Assembly (NCBI GenBank): GCA_026390435.1
Contig: JAPLFY010000103.1
Coordinates: 41,984-105,983 of the forward strand
Direction: 5' to 3'
Origin: Pseudomonadota bacterium
GTDB lineage: Bacteria; Bdellovibrionota_B; Oligoflexia; Oligoflexales; CAIYRB01
DNA: 64,000 bases
Every line of letters starts with the position of its first letter. The first letter of the stretch is position 1. Both the position numbers and the translations under genes were made by a program. Under the pieces are notes generated by a model. That model saw nothing but the letters and a program-made list of their open reading frames with translations, searched no databases and had not been told where the DNA came from. Below, in pieces: positions 1 through 7,605 of the stretch.

Positions 1-501
1 GTGTACTTTGTACCAGCTTTAGCGGGGTTGGGAGCTCCCTACTGGGACCCTAAGGCGCAGGGAGCTTTTTTTGGACTCACTCGCGGCACTAGTCAGGCGC
101 AAATGGTACGCGCAGTCCTTGAGGGCATCGCCTTTCAAGTGCGCGAGCTGACGGAAGCTATCGCCCGCGATCTTGGCTCTCCGCTGCAAGTGCTGCGTGT
201 AGATGGCGGTGCCTCAGCTAACAGCCTACTGATGCAAGTCCAAGCAGATTACTCCGGCATCCGTGTGGATAGGCCAGTAAATCTTGAGACCACCGCGTTT
301 GGCGCTGCGCTATTTGCCGGACTCGGTATTGGACTTTACGCCAATCTCGATCAACTGCGTCGCGTACGCCGGACGGAACATATTTTCTCACCTGCGACGA
401 GTGCCGCTGAGAAAGCCTCTATTTCCCGCCAAATTGCTGGCTGGCAACGGGCCGTCAAGGCGGTGCAAGTGTTCGCTGGTACAGCTACAGCTACAGCTTA
501 G
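1..501 (+). CDS. glpK: Glycerol kinase, C-terminal part (5' end outside window)
   Basis: Glycerol kinase phosphorylates glycerol to glycerol-3-phosphate with ATP in the cytoplasm. The 166 visible residues match the C-terminal FGGY-kinase domain: a FVPALAGLGAPYWDP-like segment at the start, then GAFFGLTRGT and the VDGGASANSLLMQ segment that helps form the nucleotide site. The family is about 500 residues long, so roughly two thirds lies upstream of the window. The GTG at base 1 is only an internal valine codon, not a start. The tail ends in a short Thr-Ala run encoded by a hexanucleotide repeat just before the TAG stop. An HRDC-domain gene follows 81 bases later on the same strand. Confidence 0.9.
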   Translation: MYFVPALAGLGAPYWDPKAQGAFFGLTRGTSQAQMVRAVLEGIAFQVRELTEAIARDLGSPLQVLRVDGGASANSLLMQVQADYSGIRVDRPVNLETTAFGAALFAGLGIGLYANLDQLRRVRRTEHIFSPATSAAEKASISRQIAGWQRAVKAVQVFAGTATATA

Positions 502-582
502 GCTACAAGTCCGAGCATGTCTTTTCCCTTTGGCTTGACCAATGGCTAGGATGCCGCAGTCACATAAGTGGGAGAGACTGAA

Positions 583-948
583 ATGGACGACTTGGCATTT
601 GCTTATCATCGTAAACTAGATCTTAAGTTTGAGGAGGCTGATCGCCTCGCCGCTCTACCGCACGCAGCGAGAGAGTTATACCGAAGGTTGTGTGTACTTA
701 GGTTGCGACTTGCCAGGGACGGTCGCGTACCTGCCTATCAAGTACTGGCTAACCAGGCATTATTGGCACTTTGCGAGCAAAGCCCTAGTGATGAGGAATC
801 ACTGGTGCGCATACGCGGCTTCGGCCACGTCCGCATGCGGGCATACGGTGCTGAGTTTCTCGCGGTAATTAATGATGCAACGCACCCGCGACTTAGTCTT
901 GGAGGCTTAGCCAGCATTGGCAGGAGTGAAATCCAATGCGATACTTGA
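583..948 (+). CDS. Stand-alone HRDC-domain protein
   Basis: The 121-residue product is almost entirely one HRDC domain (helicase and RNase D C-terminal), roughly residues 25-100. It has the LRxxLAxxxxVPAYQVLANQALLAL pattern, then the SLVRIRGFG helix-hairpin motif and a RAYGAEFLAVI helix. HRDC domains bind nucleic acid and are normally appended to RecQ or RNase D, so a free-standing copy is probably an accessory nucleic-acid-binding protein; that role is inferred. I chose the ATG at 583 because GGAGAG lies six bases upstream; a GTG at 568 in the same frame has no such site. It sits 3 bases before the permease genes and may be co-transcribed with them. Confidence 0.75.
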   Translation: MDDLAFAYHRKLDLKFEEADRLAALPHAARELYRRLCVLRLRLARDGRVPAYQVLANQALLALCEQSPSDEESLVRIRGFGHVRMRAYGAEFLAVINDATHPRLSLGGLASIGRSEIQCDT

Positions 949-951
949 GAC

Positions 952-1617
952 ATGCTTAAACCGTGTGAAACAACCATCCTGATCTTGGCTTGGTGCCTCT
1001 TGTTGGCCTTGTGCTGGACAGCAGCAGTCTTTGGCTACTTATGCCGCTCACAACAGGCACCTAGCGAATCGATTGATGGCTTAGGACGCGGCGTCATCAT
1101 CCCAGCCTTGGTGGTGGCTCCGGTGACTCTGCTCATCGCATTCCGCTACGCTGGAATTAACCTGCTTTTTCCCATTGAGATCTTTGCCACTGCGACAGAG
1201 CTTTGCACCGCTGCGTTAGCGCCGGCGGCTGTGTTGTTCATTGTCAGCGGCTTGGCAGGAGCCCTGATGCGGCAACTTAGGCTGGAGCACGACTACTGGC
1301 AACGCCAGCCCTTTGCCCTTGCTGCAGTTGCCTATGGCCACGACAAAAACAAAGCTGTCCGACGGATTGTCCTACTTAAGGGCTTTGTCACTGCTTGGGC
1401 TCAGTGCCTACCATGGCTTTACGGAGAACTAATCATAGTGGAAGCTGTATTTAACGCTCCAGGATTGGGACTCAGTGCGTGGCACATGGCGAGGGCCCGT
1501 GATCACATGGGCCTGCTCGCTACTATTGGACTACTCATCCTACTCTATGCTCTAAGCGTGGCAGTTACCGCCTGGGGCAATAGTTGGCTTGGACGGAGAC
1601 TCGAGTCCTATGCCTAG
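952..1617 (+). CDS. DppB-type ABC transporter permease, short form
   Basis: This 221-residue inner-membrane protein resembles the first permease of peptide/nickel ABC importers. The C-terminal half keeps the family pattern: an EAA-loop-like stretch around residues 125-150, then IIVEAVFNAPGLGLSAW and an ARDH segment followed by the last membrane helix. Typical DppB or OppB proteins are 305-330 residues. Here the periplasmic region after the first helix is largely missing and the EAA loop is degenerate. It overlaps the next permease gene by 8 bases. No substrate-binding protein or ATPase is encoded nearby, so the substrate cannot be named. It could be a reduced functional subunit or one that is decaying. 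Confidence 0.7.
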   Translation: MLKPCETTILILAWCLLLALCWTAAVFGYLCRSQQAPSESIDGLGRGVIIPALVVAPVTLLIAFRYAGINLLFPIEIFATATELCTAALAPAAVLFIVSGLAGALMRQLRLEHDYWQRQPFALAAVAYGHDKNKAVRRIVLLKGFVTAWAQCLPWLYGELIIVEAVFNAPGLGLSAWHMARARDHMGLLATIGLLILLYALSVAVTAWGNSWLGRRLESYA

Positions 1618-2515
1618 ACGTAAACGCTACCTCGCTACTGATGTGATTGTAGTCATCATTGTTCTCATGCTGGCCATGCCACCGTGGGGAAATTTTTTCA
1701 GTGTTAAAGTCGATCTCGCTCACATGCACAGCGCCTCTAGTTGGCAACACCCCTTAGGAACGGACAATCTCGGCCGCGATCTGCTGGTCCGGCTGTCGCA
1801 GGCCTTAGCTCAGGCGGTGCTACCGCTATGGTGCAGCGTTATTATGGCTTCAACGGCTGGACTAATCATGGCGCAAGTGGCTCTAGCTACAGCTAGCTCC
1901 CGGTATTCGAGGTATTTTTTTAATACCTTCGGCATGCTCGCCGTTGCAGCCGCCAGCGTCCCGATGACCGTAACGACCTTTGCTTGGGCCGCATGGTTCG
2001 AGGAAGCAGGCCTTTTTTCGGTGATCTTGGCACTCAGCGTGATTTTTACTGCGCGCGCTTTTTTACACATTAAGGATCTGGCGCGACAGAGCACAAATCT
2101 AGCATTTTGGTCCGCCCATGAGGCGCTGGGGGGACGCACCGGCGACCGTGTTTGGCGCTACGGTATCAGCTCTGCCTGGACTCCCGAGCTACTGTTAGCG
2201 ATCGGACTCAATCTACGCGTCGCTGTGGCTATCGAAGCCTCACTCAGCTACCTAGGATTTGGCATCCAAGAGCCTACGGCATCCTTTGGCAATATACTGG
2301 CCGCTCATTTTGATGAGTATCTGAAGGGGCAATGGACAGTGATGGCGATGACTTTAGCCGCACTTGCGCTCACCGCGGCTGCGCCGCTGGCCTTTATGCG
2401 TCTTTTTATAGACTCAGGCCTACTGCAGGTTATCACCCGACTTCTCGCCAAGGTGGACGGATTGCACTTTAATGCTTTAAAGCAGCGACTGCGAGTGCAC
2501 ACCAGCCAACAATAA
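1610..2515 (+). CDS. DppC-type ABC transporter permease
   Basis: A 301-residue membrane protein with the hallmarks of the second peptide-importer permease: HPLGTDNLGRDLLVRL near residue 50 and EASLSYLGFGIQEP near residue 215, with five or so hydrophobic helices between and after. The ATG at 1610 is preferred over an in-frame TTG at 1589 because it overlaps the upstream stop by 8 bases and follows a GGAG at 1595-1598. The partner permease is immediately upstream. The 3' end overlaps the convergent DUF423 gene by 47 bases. Peptide or another small oligomer is the usual substrate class, but no binding protein is visible to confirm it. Confidence 0.8.
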   Translation: MPRRKRYLATDVIVVIIVLMLAMPPWGNFFSVKVDLAHMHSASSWQHPLGTDNLGRDLLVRLSQALAQAVLPLWCSVIMASTAGLIMAQVALATASSRYSRYFFNTFGMLAVAAASVPMTVTTFAWAAWFEEAGLFSVILALSVIFTARAFLHIKDLARQSTNLAFWSAHEALGGRTGDRVWRYGISSAWTPELLLAIGLNLRVAVAIEASLSYLGFGIQEPTASFGNILAAHFDEYLKGQWTVMAMTLAALALTAAAPLAFMRLFIDSGLLQVITRLLAKVDGLHFNALKQRLRVHTSQQ

Positions 2516-2840
2516 AGCCTAGGCCACCGATAGGGGTGATCATGCCCAAAGCGCGTATATTGCTGAGCACCAGTGCATAGAGGCTGCCCGAAAAAAGGAC
2601 ACTGCCACTGGTGAATGCAATCCCAGCGATCCGCACTGCCACACTGTCCACTTTCACGCTCAACAGTCCGACGGCAATCAGAGCGAGGGCATGATACATC
2701 TGATAACGGGCCGCGGTCTCAAATACCGCGAGGTTCTCTGGGGTTAAATTAGCGCGCAGTGCATGCGCCCCGAACGCCCCGCAAGCCACTGATAAAGCTG
2801 CGGATATCGCCCCGATTGCTACCCAAATTGTCCACTCCAT
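2469..2840 (-). CDS. DUF423 family small membrane protein
   Basis: The 123-residue protein has four predicted membrane helices and the family signature GAFGAHAL at about residue 20, followed by YQMYHALALIAVGLL and a FSGSLYAL segment. DUF423 (YgdD-like) proteins are widespread inner-membrane proteins of unknown function. I start it at the ATG at 2840, which has an AGGTAGG ribosome site just upstream; a GTG further upstream in frame is less likely. The 3' end lies opposite the end of the dppC-like gene with 47 bases of convergent overlap. The start faces fabI on the other strand, so 2841-2945 is a divergent promoter region. Confidence 0.85.
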   Translation of the reverse strand: MEWTIWVAIGAISAALSVACGAFGAHALRANLTPENLAVFETAARYQMYHALALIAVGLLSVKVDSVAVRIAGIAFTSGSVLFSGSLYALVLSNIRALGMITPIGGLGFIVGWCALAVAALKH

Positions 2841-2894
2841 GGGATACCTACCTCTCACCTTTTTACTGGAGACACTCAGGCCGACTACTGTATC

Positions 2895-2909
2895 TTACGA
2901 CGTTCGTAA
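2895..2909. promoter_or_regulatory. Inverted repeat upstream of fabI
   Basis: TTACGA and TCGTAA form a perfect 6-bp inverted repeat with a 3-base spacer, 37 bases before the fabI start and in the divergent region shared with the DUF423 gene. The size and position fit a dimeric repressor site. The identity of any regulator is not visible in this window. Confidence 0.35.
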
Positions 2910-2945
2910 CTCCAAACATTCCGAGCAGTCTTTAGGGGATGAACT

Positions 2946-3761
2946 ATGGGTCTCTTCACAGGCAAAAAAGGCATCATCATGGGCGTGGTGAACGAATATT
3001 CGTTAGCCACTGGTGTTGCCAAATTTCTGATCTCTGAGGGTGCACAGATTGGCTTCAGCCATCTTCCTGACAAAGACGGACGCGACCGCATGGCCAAGCG
3101 GATTCAGCGTGTCGCAGAACCTCTGGGCATTACCTTCATCAAGCCCTGTGATGTGTCTATCGATGATGACATCACTCGCTTCTACGGAGAGGTCGGCGAA
3201 TCCTTCGGCAAGATCGATTTTGTCCTCCATTCGATTGCCTTCGCTCCCCTAGAAGACCTCCGTTGCCCGACGCTCGAATCGTCACGCGAAGGATTTAAAC
3301 TAGGCATGGACATTAGCGTCTACAGCTTCATCGCTGTCGCCCGCGCCGCCGCAAAAGTTATGAATAATGGCGGTGCCATGGTCACTATGTCGTACTTTGG
3401 TGGCGAGCGAGTGATCGATGGCTACAACATGATGGGCGTCTGCAAGGCAGCGCTTGAAATGGCGACTCGCTACTTGGCATTCGATCTTGGTCCACGCAAT
3501 ATTCGCGTTAACGCACTCAGTGCTGGGCCGATGAAGACTCTTGCAGCCTCAGCTGTGGGCGATTTCTCACGCATGCTTAACTCCCATGCTAAGGGCGCCC
3601 CATTGATGCGAAATATCACGCAAGAAGACGTGGGCAAGACCTGCGGCTTCCTACTCAGCGACATGTCGTCCGGCACCACTGGCGAGATCTTGCATGTAGA
3701 CTGCGGTTACAGCATCATGGGCAGCCACGAACACGTGGAAGAGCGAATCAAACACTACTAG
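2946..3761 (+). CDS. fabI: Enoyl-ACP reductase (NADH), FabI
   Basis: FabI reduces the trans-2-enoyl-ACP double bond in the last step of each fatty-acid elongation cycle, using NAD(P)H, as a cytoplasmic tetramer. At 271 residues it has the family length. The dinucleotide-binding start GIIMGVVNEYSLATGVAK shows the FabI-specific interrupted Rossmann motif. The catalytic set is visible as Tyr150 (SYFGGER), Tyr160 and Lys167 (YNMMGVCKAAL), and the NALSAGPMKTLAAS substrate-loop segment follows. AGGGGATG just upstream of the ATG serves as the ribosome site. It is monocistronic or cotranscribed with the metalloprotease gene 18 bases downstream. An inverted repeat lies in its promoter region. Confidence 0.95.
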   Translation: MGLFTGKKGIIMGVVNEYSLATGVAKFLISEGAQIGFSHLPDKDGRDRMAKRIQRVAEPLGITFIKPCDVSIDDDITRFYGEVGESFGKIDFVLHSIAFAPLEDLRCPTLESSREGFKLGMDISVYSFIAVARAAAKVMNNGGAMVTMSYFGGERVIDGYNMMGVCKAALEMATRYLAFDLGPRNIRVNALSAGPMKTLAASAVGDFSRMLNSHAKGAPLMRNITQEDVGKTCGFLLSDMSSGTTGEILHVDCGYSIMGSHEHVEERIKHY

Positions 3762-3779
3762 CACTATACAGCGACTATT

Positions 3780-4916
3780 ATGATGAATCACGACGATGTC
3801 CGGCGCGACCTTCTACGCGCCTGGACTGAACAACTTTATAAAGAACACGAAAACGTACGCCTCTACTTTGGTGTACGTATGGGTACGCCTGTTATCTGCG
3901 TCGAGGAGCTGACTAGCTCTTGGGGGCAGTGGCAGGCCACCACCCGCAAGCTAACGATAAGTCGACGCCTGATTGAGCAGCACTCCTGGGATATCGTCAT
4001 CGAGATCCTCAAGCACGAAATGGCGCATCAGATAGCCGATGAGCTGCTTGGAGGAGGGGGAGGACTTCCACACGGAGCAGCATTTCAGCGAGCCTGTGAC
4101 ATGCTGCGAGTGGCTGAGTGGGCGCGGAGTGCCAGCGGGGCATTACCTGAAAGTATTCCCAATTGGCGAGATCGCAGCCTAAGTATTGAGGAAGAAAAAT
4201 TACTCAAGCGTGTGGAAAAATTACTCGCTCTAGCAGGATCAAATAACGAGCATGAAGCAGCCCTCGCTATGCAACGGGTACGGCAACTTTACGCGCAGTA
4301 CAATCTAGAAAGTCTACGCGACAAACGTCAGGCGACTTATGTGTACTGCATCATCAACCAAAAACTTAAGCGCATCAGCTCAGAAGAATCGATGATCTTC
4401 AGCGTCTTGACGCGGCATTTCTTCGTTCGCGCGATTTATCTCGATCAATTCGATGCGCAAGATGCTTGCAGCTATAAAGCTGTAGAACTGCTCGGCACAC
4501 ACGAAAATGTGTTGATGGCGGAATACGTTTACCACTTTCTCCGCAATCAACTGCGTTCCCTTTGGACGGATTATCAACGCCGCACTCGTAAGCCAGCAAA
4601 TGCTCGGCGCTCTTATATGCTGGGTGTCTTGTCGGGGTTTAGCGATAAGTTGACGGCAGCTGCAGCACAACAGCCAACGGAAAGTGGCGAAACCAAACTG
4701 AGTGCAAATGCCGAACGTGCGCTTATACGCCAAGGGGATCAGGAGCTTGCCGAATTCGTTGGACAACGCTATCCACGCCTAAGTAACCGCCGCAGTGGTG
4801 GCCTGCGCGGCGATAAGAGCTCCTTTGACGCAGGCGTGAGTGCAGGAACTAATCTCAACTTGCATCGCGGCGTCACCGAGCGCAGCGGCAGTAAGGGATT
4901 GCTGCTTAAGGGTTAA
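3780..4916 (+). CDS. SprT-like zinc metalloprotease with DUF2786 segment
   Basis: The 378-residue protein begins with a SprT-like metalloprotease region containing HEMAH at residues 79-83 and a third candidate zinc ligand, His98, in PHGAAFQ. This matches SprT-type proteins, in which HExxH and a distal His bind zinc. From about residue 155 to 200 it has the DUF2786 pattern (LLKRVEKLLALAGSNNEHEAA, then AMQRVRQLYAQYNLE). The C-terminal third is basic and glycine-rich, without recognised motifs. The combination occurs in uncharacterised bacterial proteins; a DNA-linked or proteolytic role is inferred only from the SprT similarity. ATG ATG at the start leaves the exact initiator open by one codon. 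Confidence 0.75.
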   Translation: MMNHDDVRRDLLRAWTEQLYKEHENVRLYFGVRMGTPVICVEELTSSWGQWQATTRKLTISRRLIEQHSWDIVIEILKHEMAHQIADELLGGGGGLPHGAAFQRACDMLRVAEWARSASGALPESIPNWRDRSLSIEEEKLLKRVEKLLALAGSNNEHEAALAMQRVRQLYAQYNLESLRDKRQATYVYCIINQKLKRISSEESMIFSVLTRHFFVRAIYLDQFDAQDACSYKAVELLGTHENVLMAEYVYHFLRNQLRSLWTDYQRRTRKPANARRSYMLGVLSGFSDKLTAAAAQQPTESGETKLSANAERALIRQGDQELAEFVGQRYPRLSNRRSGGLRGDKSSFDAGVSAGTNLNLHRGVTERSGSKGLLLKG

Positions 4917-5299
4917 ATTTTCGTGGGATTACTGATGCCCGAAGACTGATGCCCGATGCCCGATTCCCGAAGCCTGATAACTGGTCCAGTGATCACCTGA
5001 GCTGATCGAAACATGCGACAACTGATGAAACAAAGTCCAAATAAAAGTCGGGCTGAGCTGGCCTATTGCCGAGCGGACGGCTGGCGCAGACGTTTACGAA
5101 GATTGCTCCCAGTCAAGGTTGTAGCAAAGGTGACTGGAAAGGGGATATCGATCAACTTCAGGCAGAGAGTGGGTTGAGGATGCGGCAAGTTGGCGTAGGT
5201 GGTGAGTGAGGGGCGTTGGCGCAATAGGGGTTGAATGACCTACCATCCTACGCGGATTCCCATTGGCGCTGGCGCTATTGCCTGTTCATGATATTTCTT
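4917..5299. other. Intergenic region with short GATGCCCGA repeats
   Basis: No convincing gene is present. Around 4932-4979 the sequence carries several degenerate direct copies of ACTGATGCCCGA and GATTCCCGAAGCCTGAT, a short tandem repeat. A 54-codon reading frame at 5013-5177 (start MRQLMKQ, very basic) has no clear ribosome site and no recognisable family, so I do not call it. The region separates the housekeeping segment from the AbiE locus and marks the left edge of the accessory part. Confidence 0.4.
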
Positions 5300-5324
5300 G
5301 ATAATCCCCCTAAAAAGGATTATC
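5278..5324 (+). promoter_or_regulatory. abiE promoter with operator overlapping the -10
   Basis: A perfect 8-bp inverted repeat, GATAATCC and GGATTATC, separated by 9 bases, lies at 5300-5324, ten bases before the antitoxin start. Its left arm coincides with a -10-like GATAAT, and TTGCCT at 5278-5283 is a -35 candidate with a 16-base spacer. Studied AbiEi antitoxins repress their own operon by binding inverted repeats in the promoter, so this site is the likely autorepression operator. Confidence 0.55.
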
Positions 5325-5334
5325 GTAGAATACT

Positions 5335-6141
5335 ATGAATGACAAAACACCAGTTCTTGGCAAATTTAAAATGCAGTTTCTGGCTTGGATACAGCTTGAG
5401 AAGAAAACTCAAGTTGTTACAGGTGAGACTGCCGAAGCATTAGGTCTTACAGCCACGCAAGAGCGAAAGCTTCTAAGTCGCATGTCACAGCAAGGTCTGA
5501 TTGTGCGGCTAAGGAGGGGGCTCTACATGGTCCCGGCACAAGTCCCTCCGGGTGGAAAGTGGAGCCCAGGGGAGTACAGACTAGCTCGCACGCTGATGGA
5601 GGATGCGGGCGCTTCCTACCAAATTGGAGGAGCCATCACGTTCCATCAGTACGGTTTTGACGATCAGGTTCCAAACGAGATCACGGTATATAACGACAAA
5701 ATATCGAGGCGGAGCACCATGGGCGGGCTGCGCTTTACCTTTATCAAGGTGCCGGCGAAGCGTTTGGGCGGTAGCAATAAGATGAAATTACCTGATGGTG
5801 GAGAAGTAAAGATAGCATCGTTACCGCGAGCCCTTATGGATGCGGTCTACGATTGGGATCGCTACAATACGCTGCCACGCGCATACGTCTGGATCGCTGC
5901 GCGAAAGGATGAACGGGAGACAATCAAGGAACTCGTCCGTATTACCTTGCGGCACGGAAATATTGGGACGATGCGAAGGATTGGTTATATCCTTGCAAAA
6001 TGCAAAGTTTCGCCGCGACTGCTTGGTAAGCTTAAGGCCAGAGTGTCCGTAGGGCGGTCGCTGGTCAAGCTCGATCCAACGCGGCCCGCTCGTGGCGACA
6101 TCAACCGAGAATGGGGGATCATTGACAACGAGCAATCCTAA
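5335..6141 (+). CDS. abiEi: AbiEi-type antitoxin (type IV toxin-antitoxin)
   Basis: The 268-residue protein matches AbiEi antitoxins. An N-terminal winged-helix region (about residues 20-70) ends in LRRGLYMVP, the characteristic junction, and a C-terminal AbiEi domain follows with SYQIGGAITFHQYG and the ASLPRALMDAVYD segment near residue 165. In type IV systems the antitoxin does not bind the toxin; it counteracts the toxin effect and represses the operon through its winged helix. The inverted repeat at 5300-5324 fits that control. The toxin gene follows directly. AbiE systems protect against phages and stabilise mobile DNA, which fits the accessory neighbourhood. Confidence 0.85.
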   Translation: MNDKTPVLGKFKMQFLAWIQLEKKTQVVTGETAEALGLTATQERKLLSRMSQQGLIVRLRRGLYMVPAQVPPGGKWSPGEYRLARTLMEDAGASYQIGGAITFHQYGFDDQVPNEITVYNDKISRRSTMGGLRFTFIKVPAKRLGGSNKMKLPDGGEVKIASLPRALMDAVYDWDRYNTLPRAYVWIAARKDERETIKELVRITLRHGNIGTMRRIGYILAKCKVSPRLLGKLKARVSVGRSLVKLDPTRPARGDINREWGIIDNEQS

Positions 6142-6157
6142 TGGGGCGCTATTAGAT

Positions 6158-7015
6158 ATGGCTCCGCATAACAACGTGGATAAATTTCGCGCAGCTATAG
6201 ATTATACAGCTGCGACAAGCGGTTTTCGTCGGGAGCTGATTGAGAAGGATTATTTTTGCTCGATTGTCCTGGCATTTATTTTTGCCGAGGAGACGCCGCT
6301 TGTTTTTAAAGGCGGGACCTGCCTTAACAAAATACACGTTGGGTTCTACCGGTTGAGTGAGGACCTCGATTTTAGTATCGCCATGAATATTGGGGCGACT
6401 CGTGGCGACCGCCGTAAAGCTATGGAACCAGCAAAGCGTCAGTTTTCGTCCATTCAAAAAGCCGTTCCCGCGCTCAAAATCGTCAGCGATCTGGCCGGTC
6501 ACAATGAAGGTCGTCAATATACAGCGACACTTGCTTATCAATCCGCTGTTGCTCCGATGCCTGGGACAATCAAGTTTGAAGTCGGATTGAGAGAACCGCT
6601 GTTTGACGAAGTGCAACGGTCATCATCTCGAACTTTGGTTCAGGACCCTTTCAAGAAGGTTGATTTGCTTGCTATCGCGTCGGTTAATTGTCTGTCAGTG
6701 AGAGAAGCGTTCTCCGAAAAAATCAGGGCGGCGTTGACGCGCAAAGAGCCAGCTATCCGCGATCTATTTGATCTAGATTATGCGATCCGTCACAAGACAA
6801 TCGACCTTAACGACTCGGGACTGTTGGAATATGCGCGGCGTAAGATTGCGATTCCAGGCACCAACGCCATTGACATCACGGCTTCAAGGGTTGAGGCAAT
6901 GCGTTTGCAGTTAAAGACAGAGTTGCAACCCGTGTTGCGGCAAGATGACTATGATGCCTTTGACTTCGATCAGGCTGTCGTCCAAATCGTGGGTCTTGCC
7001 AATGTTCTGAAGTAA
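6158..7015 (+). CDS. abiEii: AbiEii-type nucleotidyltransferase toxin
   Basis: AbiEii toxins are DNA polymerase beta-fold nucleotidyltransferases (DUF1814). Of the 285 residues, the N-terminal part carries the hallmarks: IEKDYF at about 28-33, KGGTCLNK at 51-58 (the GG(S/T) motif) and RLSEDLDFS at 65-73 with the acidic pair Asp69 and Asp71. Members studied in other bacteria modify tRNA with nucleotides; the target here is unknown. I start at the ATG at 6158, 16 bases after the antitoxin stop. A TTG at 6122 and an ATG at 6092 in the same frame would overlap the antitoxin gene and cannot be excluded. Conserved motifs and length suggest an intact toxin. Confidence 0.85.
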   Translation: MAPHNNVDKFRAAIDYTAATSGFRRELIEKDYFCSIVLAFIFAEETPLVFKGGTCLNKIHVGFYRLSEDLDFSIAMNIGATRGDRRKAMEPAKRQFSSIQKAVPALKIVSDLAGHNEGRQYTATLAYQSAVAPMPGTIKFEVGLREPLFDEVQRSSSRTLVQDPFKKVDLLAIASVNCLSVREAFSEKIRAALTRKEPAIRDLFDLDYAIRHKTIDLNDSGLLEYARRKIAIPGTNAIDITASRVEAMRLQLKTELQPVLRQDDYDAFDFDQAVVQIVGLANVLK

Positions 7016-7368
7016 TTGAAGATGTCCTACGGCTGACAATCGTAGTGCGTCAAGTGGTGAGCGATTCGTCGCACTTCTTGCCTAACGGCGTGGGGGGGGG
7101 CTCGAAATGACTCAACCGAATCAATTCCAAAAAAATTGACGACTTCAGGCTTGTGATTGTCATCCGGATCGAAGGGCACAATAGCCAAGCGCTAGTGCTT
7201 GGATTTTTGGGAATCGCGGCCACGGCAATTACCATTCTATTCGCGAGGTACAGGCCATCTTTGATCTCGTGGGTGATCGGCGCAACTATGGAGCTGTAAG
7301 ATGCTCTGGCACTCACGCAGGCTACCAAGGGCGATGCGGTAAAACCGCGCGCGATCAGCAAAAGTGAA
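7016..7368. other. Intergenic stretch with a G9 tract and a possible small membrane ORF
   Basis: No solid gene is present. A run of nine G lies at 7092-7100. An open frame on the plus strand at 7111-7299 has a hydrophobic C-terminal part (ALVLGFLGIAATAITILF, then ARYRPSLISWVIGATMEL) that looks like a membrane helix. The only initiator is a GTG at 7153, without a ribosome site. It may be a decayed small membrane gene. Confidence 0.3.
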
Positions 7369-7485
7369 GCTAGGGGGTCGGGCACTGGCGCTAAGCTATT
7401 GAAAGCGCGAGATCTTATGAAGTCAGGTTTTGTGGCGTTCTAATGGTGTCAATGAGTTGCCATAAGTGCCCGACCCCAAGAAGCC
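7369..7485 (+). repeat. 117-bp element with inverted ends, copy 1
   Basis: The copy at 19824-19940 is identical in length and differs at only three positions around the middle. The core at 7374-7477 begins with GGGGTCGGGCACT and ends with AGTGCCCGACCCC, a perfect 13-bp terminal inverted repeat. No ORF lies inside, so it resembles a MITE or REP-type element mobilised in trans. Tyrosine (RAYT) transposases are a candidate for such ends; none is in the window. Confidence 0.8.
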
Positions 7486-7568
7486 CTTAGTTCATTCCCG
7501 GTCATTTGACTCGCATAATCCACACAACTGTCATGTTGGCTGGGCGCGTTTCCGGATCGAATTAGGTG

Positions 7569-7605
7569 GGGTCAGGCACTGGCACTAAGTTATTGAAAGC
7601 TCGTT
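7569..7605 (+). repeat. Degenerate left half of the 117-bp element
   Basis: GGGGTCAGGCACTGGCACTA followed by AGTTATTGAAAGCTCG repeats the first 36 or so bases of the 117-bp element with a few substitutions. The right half and closing inverted end are missing. It lies 84 bases after copy 1 and runs into the stop codon of the next leftward gene. Confidence 0.7.

Noticed and set aside
1..501. Complete short gene starting with GTG at base 1
   Set aside because: The sequence is the internal and C-terminal part of glycerol kinase; the GTG is a valine codon and the gene continues upstream of the window.
5013..5177. 54-codon basic frame starting MRQLMKQ
   Set aside because: No ribosome site, no family, and unusual composition; not enough to call a gene.
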